64,000 nt of DNA, from assembly GCF_003143935.1 (NCBI RefSeq), contig NZ_QFRX01000001.1:9269403-9333402 (forward strand). The letters run 5' to 3'. The DNA is from Streptomyces sp. Act143 (GTDB taxonomy: Bacteria; Actinomycetota; Actinomycetes; Streptomycetales; Streptomycetaceae). The position numbers and the translations under genes are program-made. Within the stretch, counting starts at the first letter, position 1; each line of letters begins with the position of its first letter. Shown piece by piece: positions 1-8,300 of the stretch. The notes beneath the pieces are model-generated. The model was not told the DNA's origin. It saw nothing but the letters and a program-made list of their open reading frames with translations, and did not search any database.

Positions 1-56
1 AAGCGGCGTCGGCTTTCTTCGCGGCCGAGCTCGACCGGCCGTCGAAGCGCTCGTAG
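1..56 (+). pseudogene. IS3-family transposase OrfA, C-terminal end only
   Basis: The frame beginning at base 3 reads a short tail ending FFAAELDRPSKRS and a TAG stop at 54-56. This matches the end of the small helix-turn-helix OrfA of IS3-family elements, which sits just ahead of and overlaps OrfB in another frame. The rest of the gene lies left of the window. OrfB follows in a different frame, as in IS3 elements that make a fusion transposase by frameshifting. No slippery site is visible in the few bases available. Confidence 0.6.
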
Positions 57-79
57 CGTTCATCGACGCACACCGCAAG

Positions 80-677
80 GTGTTCGGAGTCGAGCCGATC
101 TGCCGTGTCTTGACCAGCCATGGGCTGAGGATCGCAACGAGCACCTACTACGCGGCGAAGAACCGTGCCTCCAGCCCCCGGTCGGTCCGGGACGCGGAGC
201 TGAAGACGCAGATCCGCCGGGTCCACACGGACAATTTCAGCGTCTACGGGGTCCGGAAGGTCTGGCGGCAGCTGCATCGCGAGGGCATACCGGTGGCCCG
301 CTGCACCGTCGACCGGCTGATGCGCGACCTCGGTCTTCAAGGCGCCCGACGCGGGAAACAGATCCGGACCACCATCCGGGACGACGGCCACGACAGGGCC
401 AGCGACCTGTTGCAACGCGACTTCACCGCGTCCCGTCCTAACGAGCGGTGGGTGGCCGACTTCACCTACGTGGCCACCTGGTCCGGGATCGTCTACGTCG
501 CGTTCGTCGTGGACGTGTTCTCCCGGGCGATCGTGGGCTGGTCCGCTGCCACCAGCAAACGGGCCAAGCTCGTCCTCGACGCCCTCGACGCCCTCGACGC
601 CCTCGACGCCCTCGACATGGCGCTGTGGCGCCGGGACCGAGCGGGAACTTCTACTGGACCGGGCCTTGTTCACCATT
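80..677 (+). pseudogene. IS3-family transposase OrfB, N-terminal half (interrupted)
   Basis: This is the first half of an IS3-family DDE transposase. The N-terminal HTH_21-like region (VYGVRKVWRQLHREG) is followed by the integrase core with the first catalytic Asp in WVADFTYV. The reading frame is open back to base 2, so the start is uncertain; the GTG at 80 is only one option. The gene is cut after GLVHH, exactly before the second catalytic Asp (HHSD), by the element starting at 678. The second half resumes at 4472. A 9-bp unit (gccctcgac) is repeated four times at 581-616, giving LDALDALDALD in frame, longer than the single LDA normally seen there. The gene cannot make a whole transposase now. 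Confidence 0.85.
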
Positions 678-716
678 GAGTGGTGTGCATCGTGAAGTAG
701 CAGGTAACGGGCCTGG
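678..716 (+). repeat. Left terminal inverted repeat of the ISL2-like element
   Basis: Bases 678-716 pair with the reverse complement of 4430-4468 at 36 of 39 positions. The target duplication ATT lies immediately outside at 675-677. The stop codon of the truncated IS3 OrfB reading falls at this junction. Confidence 0.88.
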
Positions 717-762
717 CGTGCGTCGGCTCCGGGGTACTCATGCTGGTCACGGGCGGGTGACT

Positions 763-816
763 TCGGTGGAGATCGTCGGTCAGCGGGCGGCTTCCCCGTT
801 TGTGAGGACGAGCAGG
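763..816 (-). repeat. Divergent duplicate of the transposase 3' end (left copy)
   Basis: About 54 bp here match 1875-1928 with roughly five differences. On the minus strand it reads LLVLTNGEAAR and stop, the same tail as the split transposase (LLVLTNREVAR and stop). It is therefore a remnant of a second, diverged copy of the same IS type, and it supplies the outer left end of the composite. The GNAT gene lies between the two copies. Confidence 0.8.
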
Positions 817-904
817 CGTGGGCGCCCTCCCTCATCGTCGCCCACTGCCGCGGCGCCGCCTAAATCCGCTGGCGGCCAACGCCTCGTCCTGCGACAGTGC
901 CGGA

Positions 905-1804
905 ATGGAGTGGAGAGCCGTTTCCGTGGCGGACGTCGACGCCCTCGCCGAACTGCTCGGCCGGGACGAGGAGGCGACGGTCGGTCGCCGCGAGTCCGGC
1001 CCCGCCGAGGCGCGCAGCATGCTGGCTGCCCCCGGCCTGGACCTGCCCTCCCGCACGTGGACCGCGTCGGGGCCCGACGGCCTGCTCGGCTTCGCCGCCC
1101 TCCATCCCGCGCCTCAGCCGGGCGAGCTGCGTGCCCAGTTGGTCGTCGCCCCGTCCCCGGACGCACCTGCCGTCACCGCGACGCTCCTGGACCGCCTCGA
1201 CGTCTGGGCCGCCCACGACTTGCCGACCCCTGACAGGCCGGTGACGCTGTATCAGCTTCCTGGCTGCTTCCCCCACGACCAACTCCTCAGCCGCGGCTGG
1301 ACCGTCGTGGACAGCAGCAGCCGCCTCACCGTCGACCTGGACGTCATCCGCTTCCCCGAGCACCCCGCGCCCGCGGTGCGCGCGGCCCGGAACGGGACCG
1401 ACCTCCGCGCCGTCCACTCCGTGCTGAACGAGGCCTTCACCGACGACCCGGAGTACCCCCACCCGGACTTCGACGCCTTCCACCACGCCCAGCGCCGACG
1501 CGAGGGCTACAACCCCGACTTGTGGCTCCTCGCCGAACTCGACAGCGTCCCCGCCGGTGCCCTCATCGCCCGCGACCCCGTCGACCGCGCCTGGATCGCC
1601 TGGTTCGGCGTCCACCCCGCCCACCGCCGCCACGGCCTCGGCGCCCAACTCCTCACCACCGCATTCAGCCTCCTCCGCGCCCGCGGCCACCGCACGGTCG
1701 GCGTCGACGTGGACACCCACAACACCGGCGCCCTGCAGGCCTACACCTCCGCCGGCATGACCCTTCTCGGCGCGGCCGACCAGTGGCGCAGGACCTACGT
1801 CTGA
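905..1804 (+). CDS. GNAT-family N-acetyltransferase, cargo of the IS element
   Basis: The product is 299 residues and carries an acetyl-CoA-binding GNAT domain in its C-terminal half: the motif A loop is VHPAHRRHGLGAQLL (residues about 235-250), followed by the NTGALQAYTSAGM helix. The N-terminal half looks like a degenerate second GNAT domain, as in tandem-GNAT proteins. The ATG at 905 is chosen because the protein begins there with MEWRAVSV, a normal GNAT first strand; the frame is open upstream. The substrate cannot be told from sequence, and small-molecule or antibiotic acetylation is only a possibility. The gene sits between two copies of a transposase tail inside an IS, on the strand opposite the transposase, so it is probably mobile cargo. 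Confidence 0.8.
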   Translation: MEWRAVSVADVDALAELLGRDEEATVGRRESGPAEARSMLAAPGLDLPSRTWTASGPDGLLGFAALHPAPQPGELRAQLVVAPSPDAPAVTATLLDRLDVWAAHDLPTPDRPVTLYQLPGCFPHDQLLSRGWTVVDSSSRLTVDLDVIRFPEHPAPAVRAARNGTDLRAVHSVLNEAFTDDPEYPHPDFDAFHHAQRRREGYNPDLWLLAELDSVPAGALIARDPVDRAWIAWFGVHPAHRRHGLGAQLLTTAFSLLRARGHRTVGVDVDTHNTGALQAYTSAGMTLLGAADQWRRTYV

Positions 1805-1874
1805 ACCCGGCGCCCGCCCTGCGTCAGGCAAGGGCGACGCCGCCGGTGGTAGGCCCGGGCGAGAGCCAGAACGA

Positions 1875-1928
1875 TCGGTGGAGATCGCCGGTCAGCGGGC
1901 GACTTCCCGGTTCGTCAGGACGAGCAGG
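1875..1928 (-). repeat. Transposase 3' end (right copy of direct repeat)
   Basis: This is the partner of 763-816. It contains the true C-terminal end and stop of the split IS5-family transposase. The similarity ends abruptly at about 1874, so the sequence that should lead to this copy's own left end is missing and is replaced by the GNAT segment. Confidence 0.8.
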
Positions 1929-2039
1929 GCCCGCACCAGCGCGGTCGCCCACCTCGGGTCGGTGCGGAGCTTGCCCAGCACGCGCCAGTTCTTCAGGTGC
2001 GCGAAGCCGTGCTCGACCGGGGCCCGGACCGCGGCTAGC
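1892..2039 (-). pseudogene. IS5-family transposase, C-terminal part (split by IS481)
   Basis: On the minus strand this reads VRAPVEHGFAHLKNW followed by a tail ending LTNREVAR and a stop at 1892-1894. It contains the catalytic Glu (VEHGFAHLKNW) of a DDE_Tnp_4-type transposase. It joins perfectly to 3091-3814 once the IS481 element and one GCTAGC are removed, giving SNKALAAVRAPVEH. The gene is interrupted between the second Asp and the Glu, so it is inactive as it stands. Confidence 0.87.
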
Positions 2040-3090
2040 TGTATTGATCACGAGCGTTGTTGACGCTGCGGGTCTTGATCATGGCGAAGACCTCCGATGT
2101 GGTGGAGCTGTCTAGGAACACACCGCACGGAGGTCTTCGTGTCCCACCGTAATGCCCGCCTGACTGTTCACGGCAGGCGGCTGCTCGTCGAACGTGTCTG
2201 CTCTGGTCGGCCGGTCGCTCATGTGGCTGCCGAGATGGGAATCTCGCGTGCCACGGCCCACAAGTGGGTCCGCCGCTGGCAGTCAGAAGGCGAGCCGGGG
2301 CTGCAGGACCGCTCCAGCCGTCCTCTGACGACCCCGCACCGCACTCCGGCAACCGTGGAAGCCCGGGTCTGCCGACTGCGGCAGGACCGCAAACTCGGCC
2401 CCGCCCGCCTCGGCCCGATCGTGGGCCTGCCCGCCTCGACCGTGCACCGCATCCTGACCCGGCACGGCCTGAACCGGCTCGCGCACCTGGACCGGCCCAC
2501 CGGTGAGGTCATCCGCCGCTACGAACGCGACCGGCCCGGCGAACGCATCCACGTGGACGTCAAGAAACTCGGCCGCATCCCCGACGGCGGCGGCCACCGG
2601 ACGCTGGGCCGTCAGGCCAGCCGCGCCCGGCGCAGCAACATGGGCTTCGACTACGTTCATTCCGCTGTCGACGACCACAGCCGCCTCGCCTACAGCGAGA
2701 TCCACCCGGATGAGAAGGCCGCCACCTGCGCCGGCTTCCTGCGCCGGGCCGCGGCCTTCCTCGCCACCTTCGGCATCGACCGCATCGAGCGGGTCCTGAC
2801 CGACAACGCCTGGCCCTACCGCAAGAGCTTCGCCTGGCAGCAGGCCCTGACCGACCTCGGCGCGACCGGCAAGCTCACCCGTGCTTACCGGCCGCAGACC
2901 AACGGCAAGGTCGAACGCTTCAACCGCACCCTGCTCGACGAATGGGCCTACGTACGGCCCTACACCAGCAACACCGAACGCACCGCAGCCCTGGCAGACT
3001 TCCTACACACCTACAACCACCACCGCTGCCACACCGCACTCGGCGGTCAGCCACCGATCAGCCGTGTGAACAACGCTGCGGCTCAATACA
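2040..3090 (+). mobile_element. IS481-family insertion sequence, intact
   Basis: The element runs 1,051 bp and begins TGTATTGA and ends TCAATACA, the TGT...ACA termini usual for IS481. The inner parts of the ends also match (GCGTTGTT at positions 15-22 of each end). A 6-bp direct repeat GCTAGC flanks it at 2034-2039 and 3091-3096. It interrupts the IS5-family transposase and is therefore the youngest of the three nested insertions. It carries a single intact transposase gene. Confidence 0.9.
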
Positions 3091-3095
3091 GCTAG
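2139..3095 (+). CDS. IS481-family transposase
   Basis: This 318-residue transposase has an N-terminal helix-turn-helix (AAEMGISRATAHKWVRRW, residues about 30-50). The catalytic core has Asp in HVDVKKLG, Asp in VLTDNAW and Glu in GKVERFNRTL, so the DDE triad is complete. The GTG at 2139 is chosen because GGAGG lies five bases upstream. The coding frame runs through the right inverted repeat: the TAG stop (3093-3095) belongs to the duplicated target GCTAGC, not to the element. The protein catalyses cut or copy transposition of its own element and may still be active. Confidence 0.92.
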   Translation: MSHRNARLTVHGRRLLVERVCSGRPVAHVAAEMGISRATAHKWVRRWQSEGEPGLQDRSSRPLTTPHRTPATVEARVCRLRQDRKLGPARLGPIVGLPASTVHRILTRHGLNRLAHLDRPTGEVIRRYERDRPGERIHVDVKKLGRIPDGGGHRTLGRQASRARRSNMGFDYVHSAVDDHSRLAYSEIHPDEKAATCAGFLRRAAAFLATFGIDRIERVLTDNAWPYRKSFAWQQALTDLGATGKLTRAYRPQTNGKVERFNRTLLDEWAYVRPYTSNTERTAALADFLHTYNHHRCHTALGGQPPISRVNNAAAQYS

Positions 3096-3814
3096 CGCCT
3101 TGTTAGACAGCTTCTGGCCCCTGGTCAGGGGCCGGTTGCGGGCCGCCTTGTAGCCGGTGATCACCGCCGGGTCCGCGTCCGAGCCGCCAGCGTCGAGACC
3201 GACGAAGCCGAGGTCCGCGATCGCGCCGAGGCCGGCCGCGCGCAGGTGGGCGGTCAGTTTGTCGTGGCGGCAGGCGGTGATCTCCGAGGTGCGTCCGGGC
3301 CTCACCGCGCTCACCCAGACCAGTCGGCCCTTGTCGTCGGTGAGCGCGATCACGAGCAGGCCGTGGCATTTGTGCTTGCCGGAGTAGTTCTTCCGGTTCT
3401 CGGTCCCGGTGCGGCGGTGGGTGCGGATCAGGGAGCCATCCAGCAGGACCACCCGCCACCCGATCGGGCGATCTTCTTCAGTGCGCGGTCCAGGCGCGGG
3501 GCGCGGGCGGCCACCAGCCCGACGACTTCCCGCACCCACCGGGACACCGTGGTGCGGTGCACCCCGTTCCCGCCGGCCAGATCGCCGGGCCGCTGGTCAC
3601 AGCGCAGCACCGCCAGCACGATCCCGGCGATCCTCCCCGCGGACAGGGCCCGCCACCGCGACCCGATCTTCCCCAGGTGGCCGCGTATCAGGCAGCTGAG
3701 CCAGTTCAAGGTGGCGCTCGACAGCGGCAGGCGAGCGGTGTAGACAAGACCGTCGGGGCCCTCGGCGAGGCTGTTGCTTTTCTTCACACCAAACTCAACT
3801 GCCGTTGAGGGCAC
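3091..3814 (-). pseudogene. IS5-family transposase, N-terminal and central part
   Basis: The minus strand encodes an N-terminal helix-turn-helix part (VHRTTVSRWVREVV) in one frame and the DDE_Tnp_4 core (VVLLDGSLIRTHRRTGTENR, then LGFVGLDAGG) in another. The two frames join near 3465, around LKK and RPIGWRVVLL, so there is either an inactivating frameshift or a programmed one; no clear slippery heptamer is visible. The part ends at ALA where IS481 inserted, and the C-terminus continues at 2039-1892. The start near 3814 is uncertain. Together the pieces describe a transposase of about 270 residues. Confidence 0.8.
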
Positions 3815-3850
3815 TCCAGTTACGCCACTGCGGCTGCCGGGCAGGCACGG

Positions 3851-4306
3851 CTACAGGCGCGCGGTGAACTTCCCGTCGCCGCGCTTGTGCAGCCAGCCGC
3901 GGTCCGCGAGCTTGACCAGCTTTGCCCGCAGCGGCTCCAGCTTCCCGCGCACCTCCACCTGAAGGCCCAGCTCTTCGCCCACCGCCCGCACCTGCACCGG
4001 ACCGCCGGCGGCCCGCACGATCGCCAGGATCCGACGGTAGTCGCCGGGAAGCGCGGCGTAGTCAACACTGTCGCCGCGGTGCGGGACCAGCAGCACCGCC
4101 CGCCCGCCGACCTGCGCCGACGCTGGTGCGACGGCAGCCCGTTCCCCGGCGATCTGCTCGCTCATCCGCGCCAGAACCTGCTCAGCGACTGCGAGTTCAT
4201 CCCGCTCGGCCCGCACCTGGTCCAGTTGCTTGACCAGCTGTTCTTCCAGACTGTCCAGTTCCGCGCGGCGCGCGGCGATCCGTTCCAGTACCTCGGGGTC
4301 CACCAT
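3851..4306 (-). CDS. IS passenger protein: coiled coil plus winged-helix-like C-terminus
   Basis: This 151-residue protein is not assigned to a named family. The first 60 residues are rich in Glu, Arg, Leu and Ala heptads (ARRAELDSLEEQLVKQLDQV), predicting a coiled coil. The last 75 residues (DYRRILAIVRAAGGPVQVRA followed by a wing ending RGWLHKRGDGKFTARL) look like a winged helix of the kind used for DNA binding. It lies between the right inverted repeat and the transposase on the same strand, so it travels with the element. It may be an accessory DNA-binding or regulatory protein of transposition, by inference only. Start chosen at the ATG giving MVDPEVLERI; the frame is open upstream. Confidence 0.65.
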   Translation of the reverse strand: MVDPEVLERIAARRAELDSLEEQLVKQLDQVRAERDELAVAEQVLARMSEQIAGERAAVAPASAQVGGRAVLLVPHRGDSVDYAALPGDYRRILAIVRAAGGPVQVRAVGEELGLQVEVRGKLEPLRAKLVKLADRGWLHKRGDGKFTARL

Positions 4307-4429
4307 GCCCGGGAGCGTAGGAGCCCCCGGGCTGGAACGGACCAGAACCCGCGAAGCCCTCCCTGCCCGACGATCTACACGGCAGACTGCCGCGCGCGAC
4401 CAGCACGAGCATCGGGGCACGGAAGAACA

Positions 4430-4468
4430 CCAGGCCCGTGACCTGCCACTTCACGATACACACCACTC
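4430..4468 (-). repeat. Right terminal inverted repeat of the ISL2-like element
   Basis: This is the reverse complement partner of 678-716 (36 of 39 matches). The outer ATT at 4469-4471 is the duplicated target. The IS3 OrfB frame resumes directly after it. Confidence 0.88.
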
Positions 4469-4471
4469 ATT

Positions 4472-4794
4472 CGGATGCGGGCAGTCAGTACACATCGTTC
4501 GCGTTCACCGCACATCTCCTCGATGCCGCCATCGACGCTTCGATCGGCACCGTCGGCGATGCTCTGGACAACGCGCTCATGGAATCCCAGATCGGCCTCT
4601 ACAAAACGGAGTTGATCAAACCCCGCAAGCCCTGGCACGGCCTTGCCGACGTCGAACTCGCCACCGCGGAATGGGTCGACTGGTTCAACAACCAGCGCCT
4701 CCACACGGCGATCGGGGACATCCCGCCGCACGAGCACGAGACCAACTACTACGCTCAACACCAGCCCCAACCGGCGGCTGGAGTCAACGCATAG
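4472..4794 (+). pseudogene. IS3-family transposase OrfB, C-terminal half
   Basis: The frame resumes with SDAGSQYTSFAFT, containing the second catalytic Asp, followed by the catalytic Glu in DNALMESQIGLYKTEL and the typical C-terminal WVDWFNNQRLHTAIGDIPP. It ends with a TAG at 4792-4794. Apart from the insertion, the catalytic residues of the IS3 transposase are all present, so the interruption was recent enough to leave the rest intact. Confidence 0.9.
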
Positions 4795-4821
4795 AGCCTC
4801 CACTGATCCCGGAGCGGTTCA
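4795..4821 (+). repeat. Probable right end of the IS3 element
   Basis: After the OrfB stop comes a short stretch ending CCCGGAGCGGTTCA. IS3-family elements end in CA, and Streptomyces IS3 ends often read TGAACCG... on the inward strand, which this matches. The left end is outside the window, so the inverted repeat cannot be checked here. Confidence 0.5.
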
Positions 4822-4822
4822 G

Positions 4823-5058
4823 TGCTGGGCCGATAAGGCATACCGGGGAGCCGACCAACCCGTCTGTGTGCCCTTTTGTGGCCGTGGGCTCAAGCGGTAG
4901 CAGCGACGACACAACAGCACCCATGCCAAGTCCGCTGCCTCAATGAGCAGGCCATGGCCGCCCTCAAGAGCTGGCGCCTCCTGCGGGAACTGCGCTGCAG
5001 CACTAACCGGATCACCGACATCGTGAAGGCCGTCGTCCTTCACCACGCCTCAACCTGA
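4823..5058 (+). pseudogene. IS5-family (IS112-like) transposase C-terminal remnant, frameshifted
   Basis: One frame reads WADKAYRGADQPVCVPFCGRG before a stop, and a second frame continues CLNEQAMAALKSWRLLRELR and then STNRITDIVKAVV to a stop at 5058. These are the last two blocks of an IS5-family transposase, including the E of the NEQAMAALKSW motif. At least one frameshift separates them and the N-terminal two thirds are missing. This is an old fragment that the IS3 element appears to have landed beside or in. Confidence 0.75.
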
Positions 5059-5386
5059 GGTTGGAAAAGGCTCCTTGTGTGGTCGGGGGAGTCCTCTGGC
5101 AGCGGCACCCCGGGGCGCTGGAGAGCCTCGATACCAGCAACGGCGCGGACCTGCGGGTGCGGAGGGAGGTTCGGCAGCGGCGCCATGGTCTCTGCGTAGC
5201 GGACGCAAAGTACCTATGTGTCGGAGAGTCAGTTGTGTAGCTAATCATCCGAAGCGAAGGCATTTGCCAGCAAACATCGAGTGATCATTGTCACTTCTAG
5301 TTGAGGGAACCGGGTGAGGGTCTTGTGCATCTCATGAAGATCTCTTAAGAATCTCCTGCTCTTGATCCGTAAGTGTGGGGGGTTCC
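5059..5386. other. Intergenic region upstream of the RHS gene
   Basis: No convincing gene is seen in this stretch. The first half is GC-rich; the second half (about 5200-5370) is clearly richer in A and T than the flanks (for example gtagctaatcatccgaagcg and catctcatgaagatctctta). It probably holds the promoter of the RHS gene, but no clear -35/-10 pair can be assigned. It also marks the edge of the transposon cluster. Confidence 0.4.
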
Positions 5387-8300
5387 GTGCGTCCGGCACG
5401 TCCGCTTGGTGTTGTTCTCGCCTTCGTGTTGGCCTTGGTGGCCGGCACCGAGCAGGTCGCGGTGGCGCTCGGCCGGCAGGCCGCGAACTCCTCGACGAAC
5501 GCTCCCGATCAGGTCTGGGGTTCCGCCGCGGGACGCGGCCACACCGCGTCCGCCGCGGCGACCGATGCTGCGGCCAAGGGCGGGCGTGCCGGTGCGCTGA
5601 GCGGTCGCGGTGAGTTGCCCGCAGAGCAGACCGACAGTGTCACCCGGCTGCCCAGTACCGCGAAGACGCCGAAGCCGGGGCCCGTGAAGCGGGCCGCCGC
5701 GCCTGGTGGTGCCGTGTCGCAGGGCTTCGACTCCCGGCGCAGCAAGGAGATCAAGGGCGAGCGTGCCGAGCAGGAGCGCACCTATCTCAATCCGGACGGC
5801 ACCTACACCACCCGCTTCTACAACGAGCCGGTCAACTTCCGTGCCGAGGACGGCTCCTGGAAGCCGATCGACACTTCCCTGGTGCCTGTGGACGGCGCCG
5901 GTCCGAGCACGATGAACGTCGGTGAGGACGGTTTCGAGACCGCCTCGACCGAGGCGCAGATCGAGTTCGGCGGAACGGCCGATGCCGATCCGGTCGTGCG
6001 GATGGCCGTCGATGAGGGGGTTTCCGTCGGGTACAGCGTCGACGACGCGAGTGCCGCTGCCGGGCAGGCGGATGGCAGCACGCTGACCTACGAGGACGTA
6101 CGGGCCGGTTCCGACGTGGAGTTCGTGGTCGGCAGCGACTCTGTGAAGGAGACCCTTGTCCTCAAGGACGGGGACGCGCCCACCGAGTGGCGCTTCCCGC
6201 TCCATCTGGACGGCCTCACAGCGTCCATCGACGGTCACGGCAATGTCGTGTTCAGCGACGCCGCAGGCGTGGTGCGCGCCTGGACCCCTGCCGGCTGGAT
6301 GCAGGACTCGAACCTCGCCCCGGACTCCAACGAGGGCGTCATATCCTCTGGTGTCACCTACAGCCTGACCGAGGAGGGCGGCCGTCAGGTCCTCGTCGTG
6401 AAGCTGGACAAGGAGTGGCTGTCCGCGCCCGAGCGGGTCTTCCCGGTCCGGGTCGACCCGTCGGTGAAGTCCGTCGATGCCACCTCCGGCACGTACGTCG
6501 AGTACCCGTACACGCAGAACTTCGCCTCCGACACGGTGCTGAAGGTCGGTACGTACGACGGTGGCAGCCACAAGGCGGCTGCGTTCCTGCGCTTCACCGG
6601 CGTGGAGAGCACGCTGAAGAACGCGTGGGTGCTCGGCGCCAACCTCGCGCTCTACAACACCTGGTCGCAGTCGTGCACCGCGCGCCCGGTGACCGTGCAC
6701 CCGATCACGTCCAGCTGGTCGGAGTCGACGACCTCCAAGTGGCCCGGCCCCTCGACCGGTTCGTCTCTCGCGTCGAAGAGCTTCGCGCACGGCTGGCGGC
6801 CTGCAGGAACTGAGAGCTGGTCCTGCGGCCCCGCCTGGTCGACCATCAAGCTCGGGTCGGCCGGCCGCAAGCTGGTCGACGACTGGACGCACGGCCGCAA
6901 GAAGAACTACGGCCTCGCGGTGAAGGCGTCCTCCACCGACTCCAAGGGATGGAAGCAGTTCGGCTCCGACGACTACCCCAACGGCAAGCCCAGCCTGGAC
7001 GTCACCTGGACCAAATACGGCGCCGCCTACAAGCTCGGCGACTTCACCGCCGCGGTGACGGCGACCACCGAGGGCGCGGAGACCGTCACCGTCACCAATC
7101 AGGGGCAGGAGACCTGGCCGTCCGGCGGCAACTACCAGCTGCGCTACAACCTGTTCGATGCCGACGGTGACGAGATCACCGACAGTTCGAAGATCCGCTG
7201 GACCAAGATGCCGCAGGCCATCTCGCCCGGCGAGAGCGTCACCCTGGACGCCAAGATCGCACCGCTGACGCCGGGGACGTACACCCTGCAGTGGACGATG
7301 GACGACGTCGGCATCAGCCGTTTCACCACCGCCGGGGTGCCCGGCCCCGCCGTCAAGTTGTCCGCGGTGAACATCCCGCCGCAGCTCACCGCCGAGTCCC
7401 CGGGCAGCGGTGTCACCGTCAGCACCCTCACTCCCACGGTGTGGGCGAAGGGCAGTGACGCGGACCGTTACCCGAAGGCGGCGCTGCAGTACTGGTTCGA
7501 GGTCTGCGAGGTCTCGGGCAGCAACCTGCGCAAGAACTGCAAGACCGGCTCCAAGACCAGCGAGCAGCAGTGGGCGGTGCCCTCCGGCTGGCTCTCCTGG
7601 AACAAGACATACGCCTGGTACGGATACGCCTACGACGGCAGTGCCTCCTCCACCCGGCCCGGTGCCGCCCTCTTCACCACCCAGGTCCCGCAACCCAACG
7701 TGACCAGCCACCTCGGTGGCGCGGACAACGGCAAGGAGATCGGCACTCGTGAGGGCAACTACGTCACTGCCGCGACCGACGCGGCCCTGACCACCGTGGG
7801 CCCGGAGCTGTCGCTCACCCGCACCTACAACTCCCTCGACCCACGCACCGACGGCGCCTTCGGCACCGGCTGGTCCACCCGCTGGGACATGCAACTGCGC
7901 GAGGAGACCGCCACCTCGACGGTGCTCGTGACACTGTCCGACGGTTCACAGGCCCGGTTCGGGAAGAACGCCGACGGCACCTACACCGGGCCGTCGAGTG
8001 GTGCGCTGACGCTGGCGAAGTCGTCCACCGACTGGATCCTGCGGGAACGTTCCGGCGCCACCTACCGGTTCCTCGCCTCCGGCGTCCTCACCAAGATCAC
8101 GGACGCGGCAGGACGCAGCCAGACCATCACCCACGAGACCTCCACCGGCGGCCCCGTGAAGAAGGTGACCGACAACCTCTCAGGCCGCTCACTGTCGTTC
8201 GGCTGGACCGGACGTCACGTCACCACCGTCACCACCAGCGCCGTCGACGCGAACACGCCCGGGCTGACCTGGTCCTACACCTACACCGGTGACCAGCTGA

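Larger units (their letters stand above)
678..4468. mobile_element. IS5-family (ISL2-like) composite element carrying a GNAT gene and a passenger ORF
   Basis: The two ends are inverted repeats of about 39 bp with three mismatches, beginning GAGTGGTGTG. They are flanked by a direct ATT (675-677 and 4469-4471). Removing the element and one ATT restores the IS3 OrfB frame across GLVHH-SDAGSQ, which proves insertion. A 3-bp ANT duplication is what the ISL2 group of IS5 is known for. Inside, from the right end, are a passenger ORF (3851-4306, minus), a transposase (minus, split), a GNAT gene (905-1804, plus) and a second transposase tail near 763-816. Removing the IS481 insertion and the GNAT segment leaves about 1.6 kb, a normal size for one IS. 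Confidence 0.85.
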
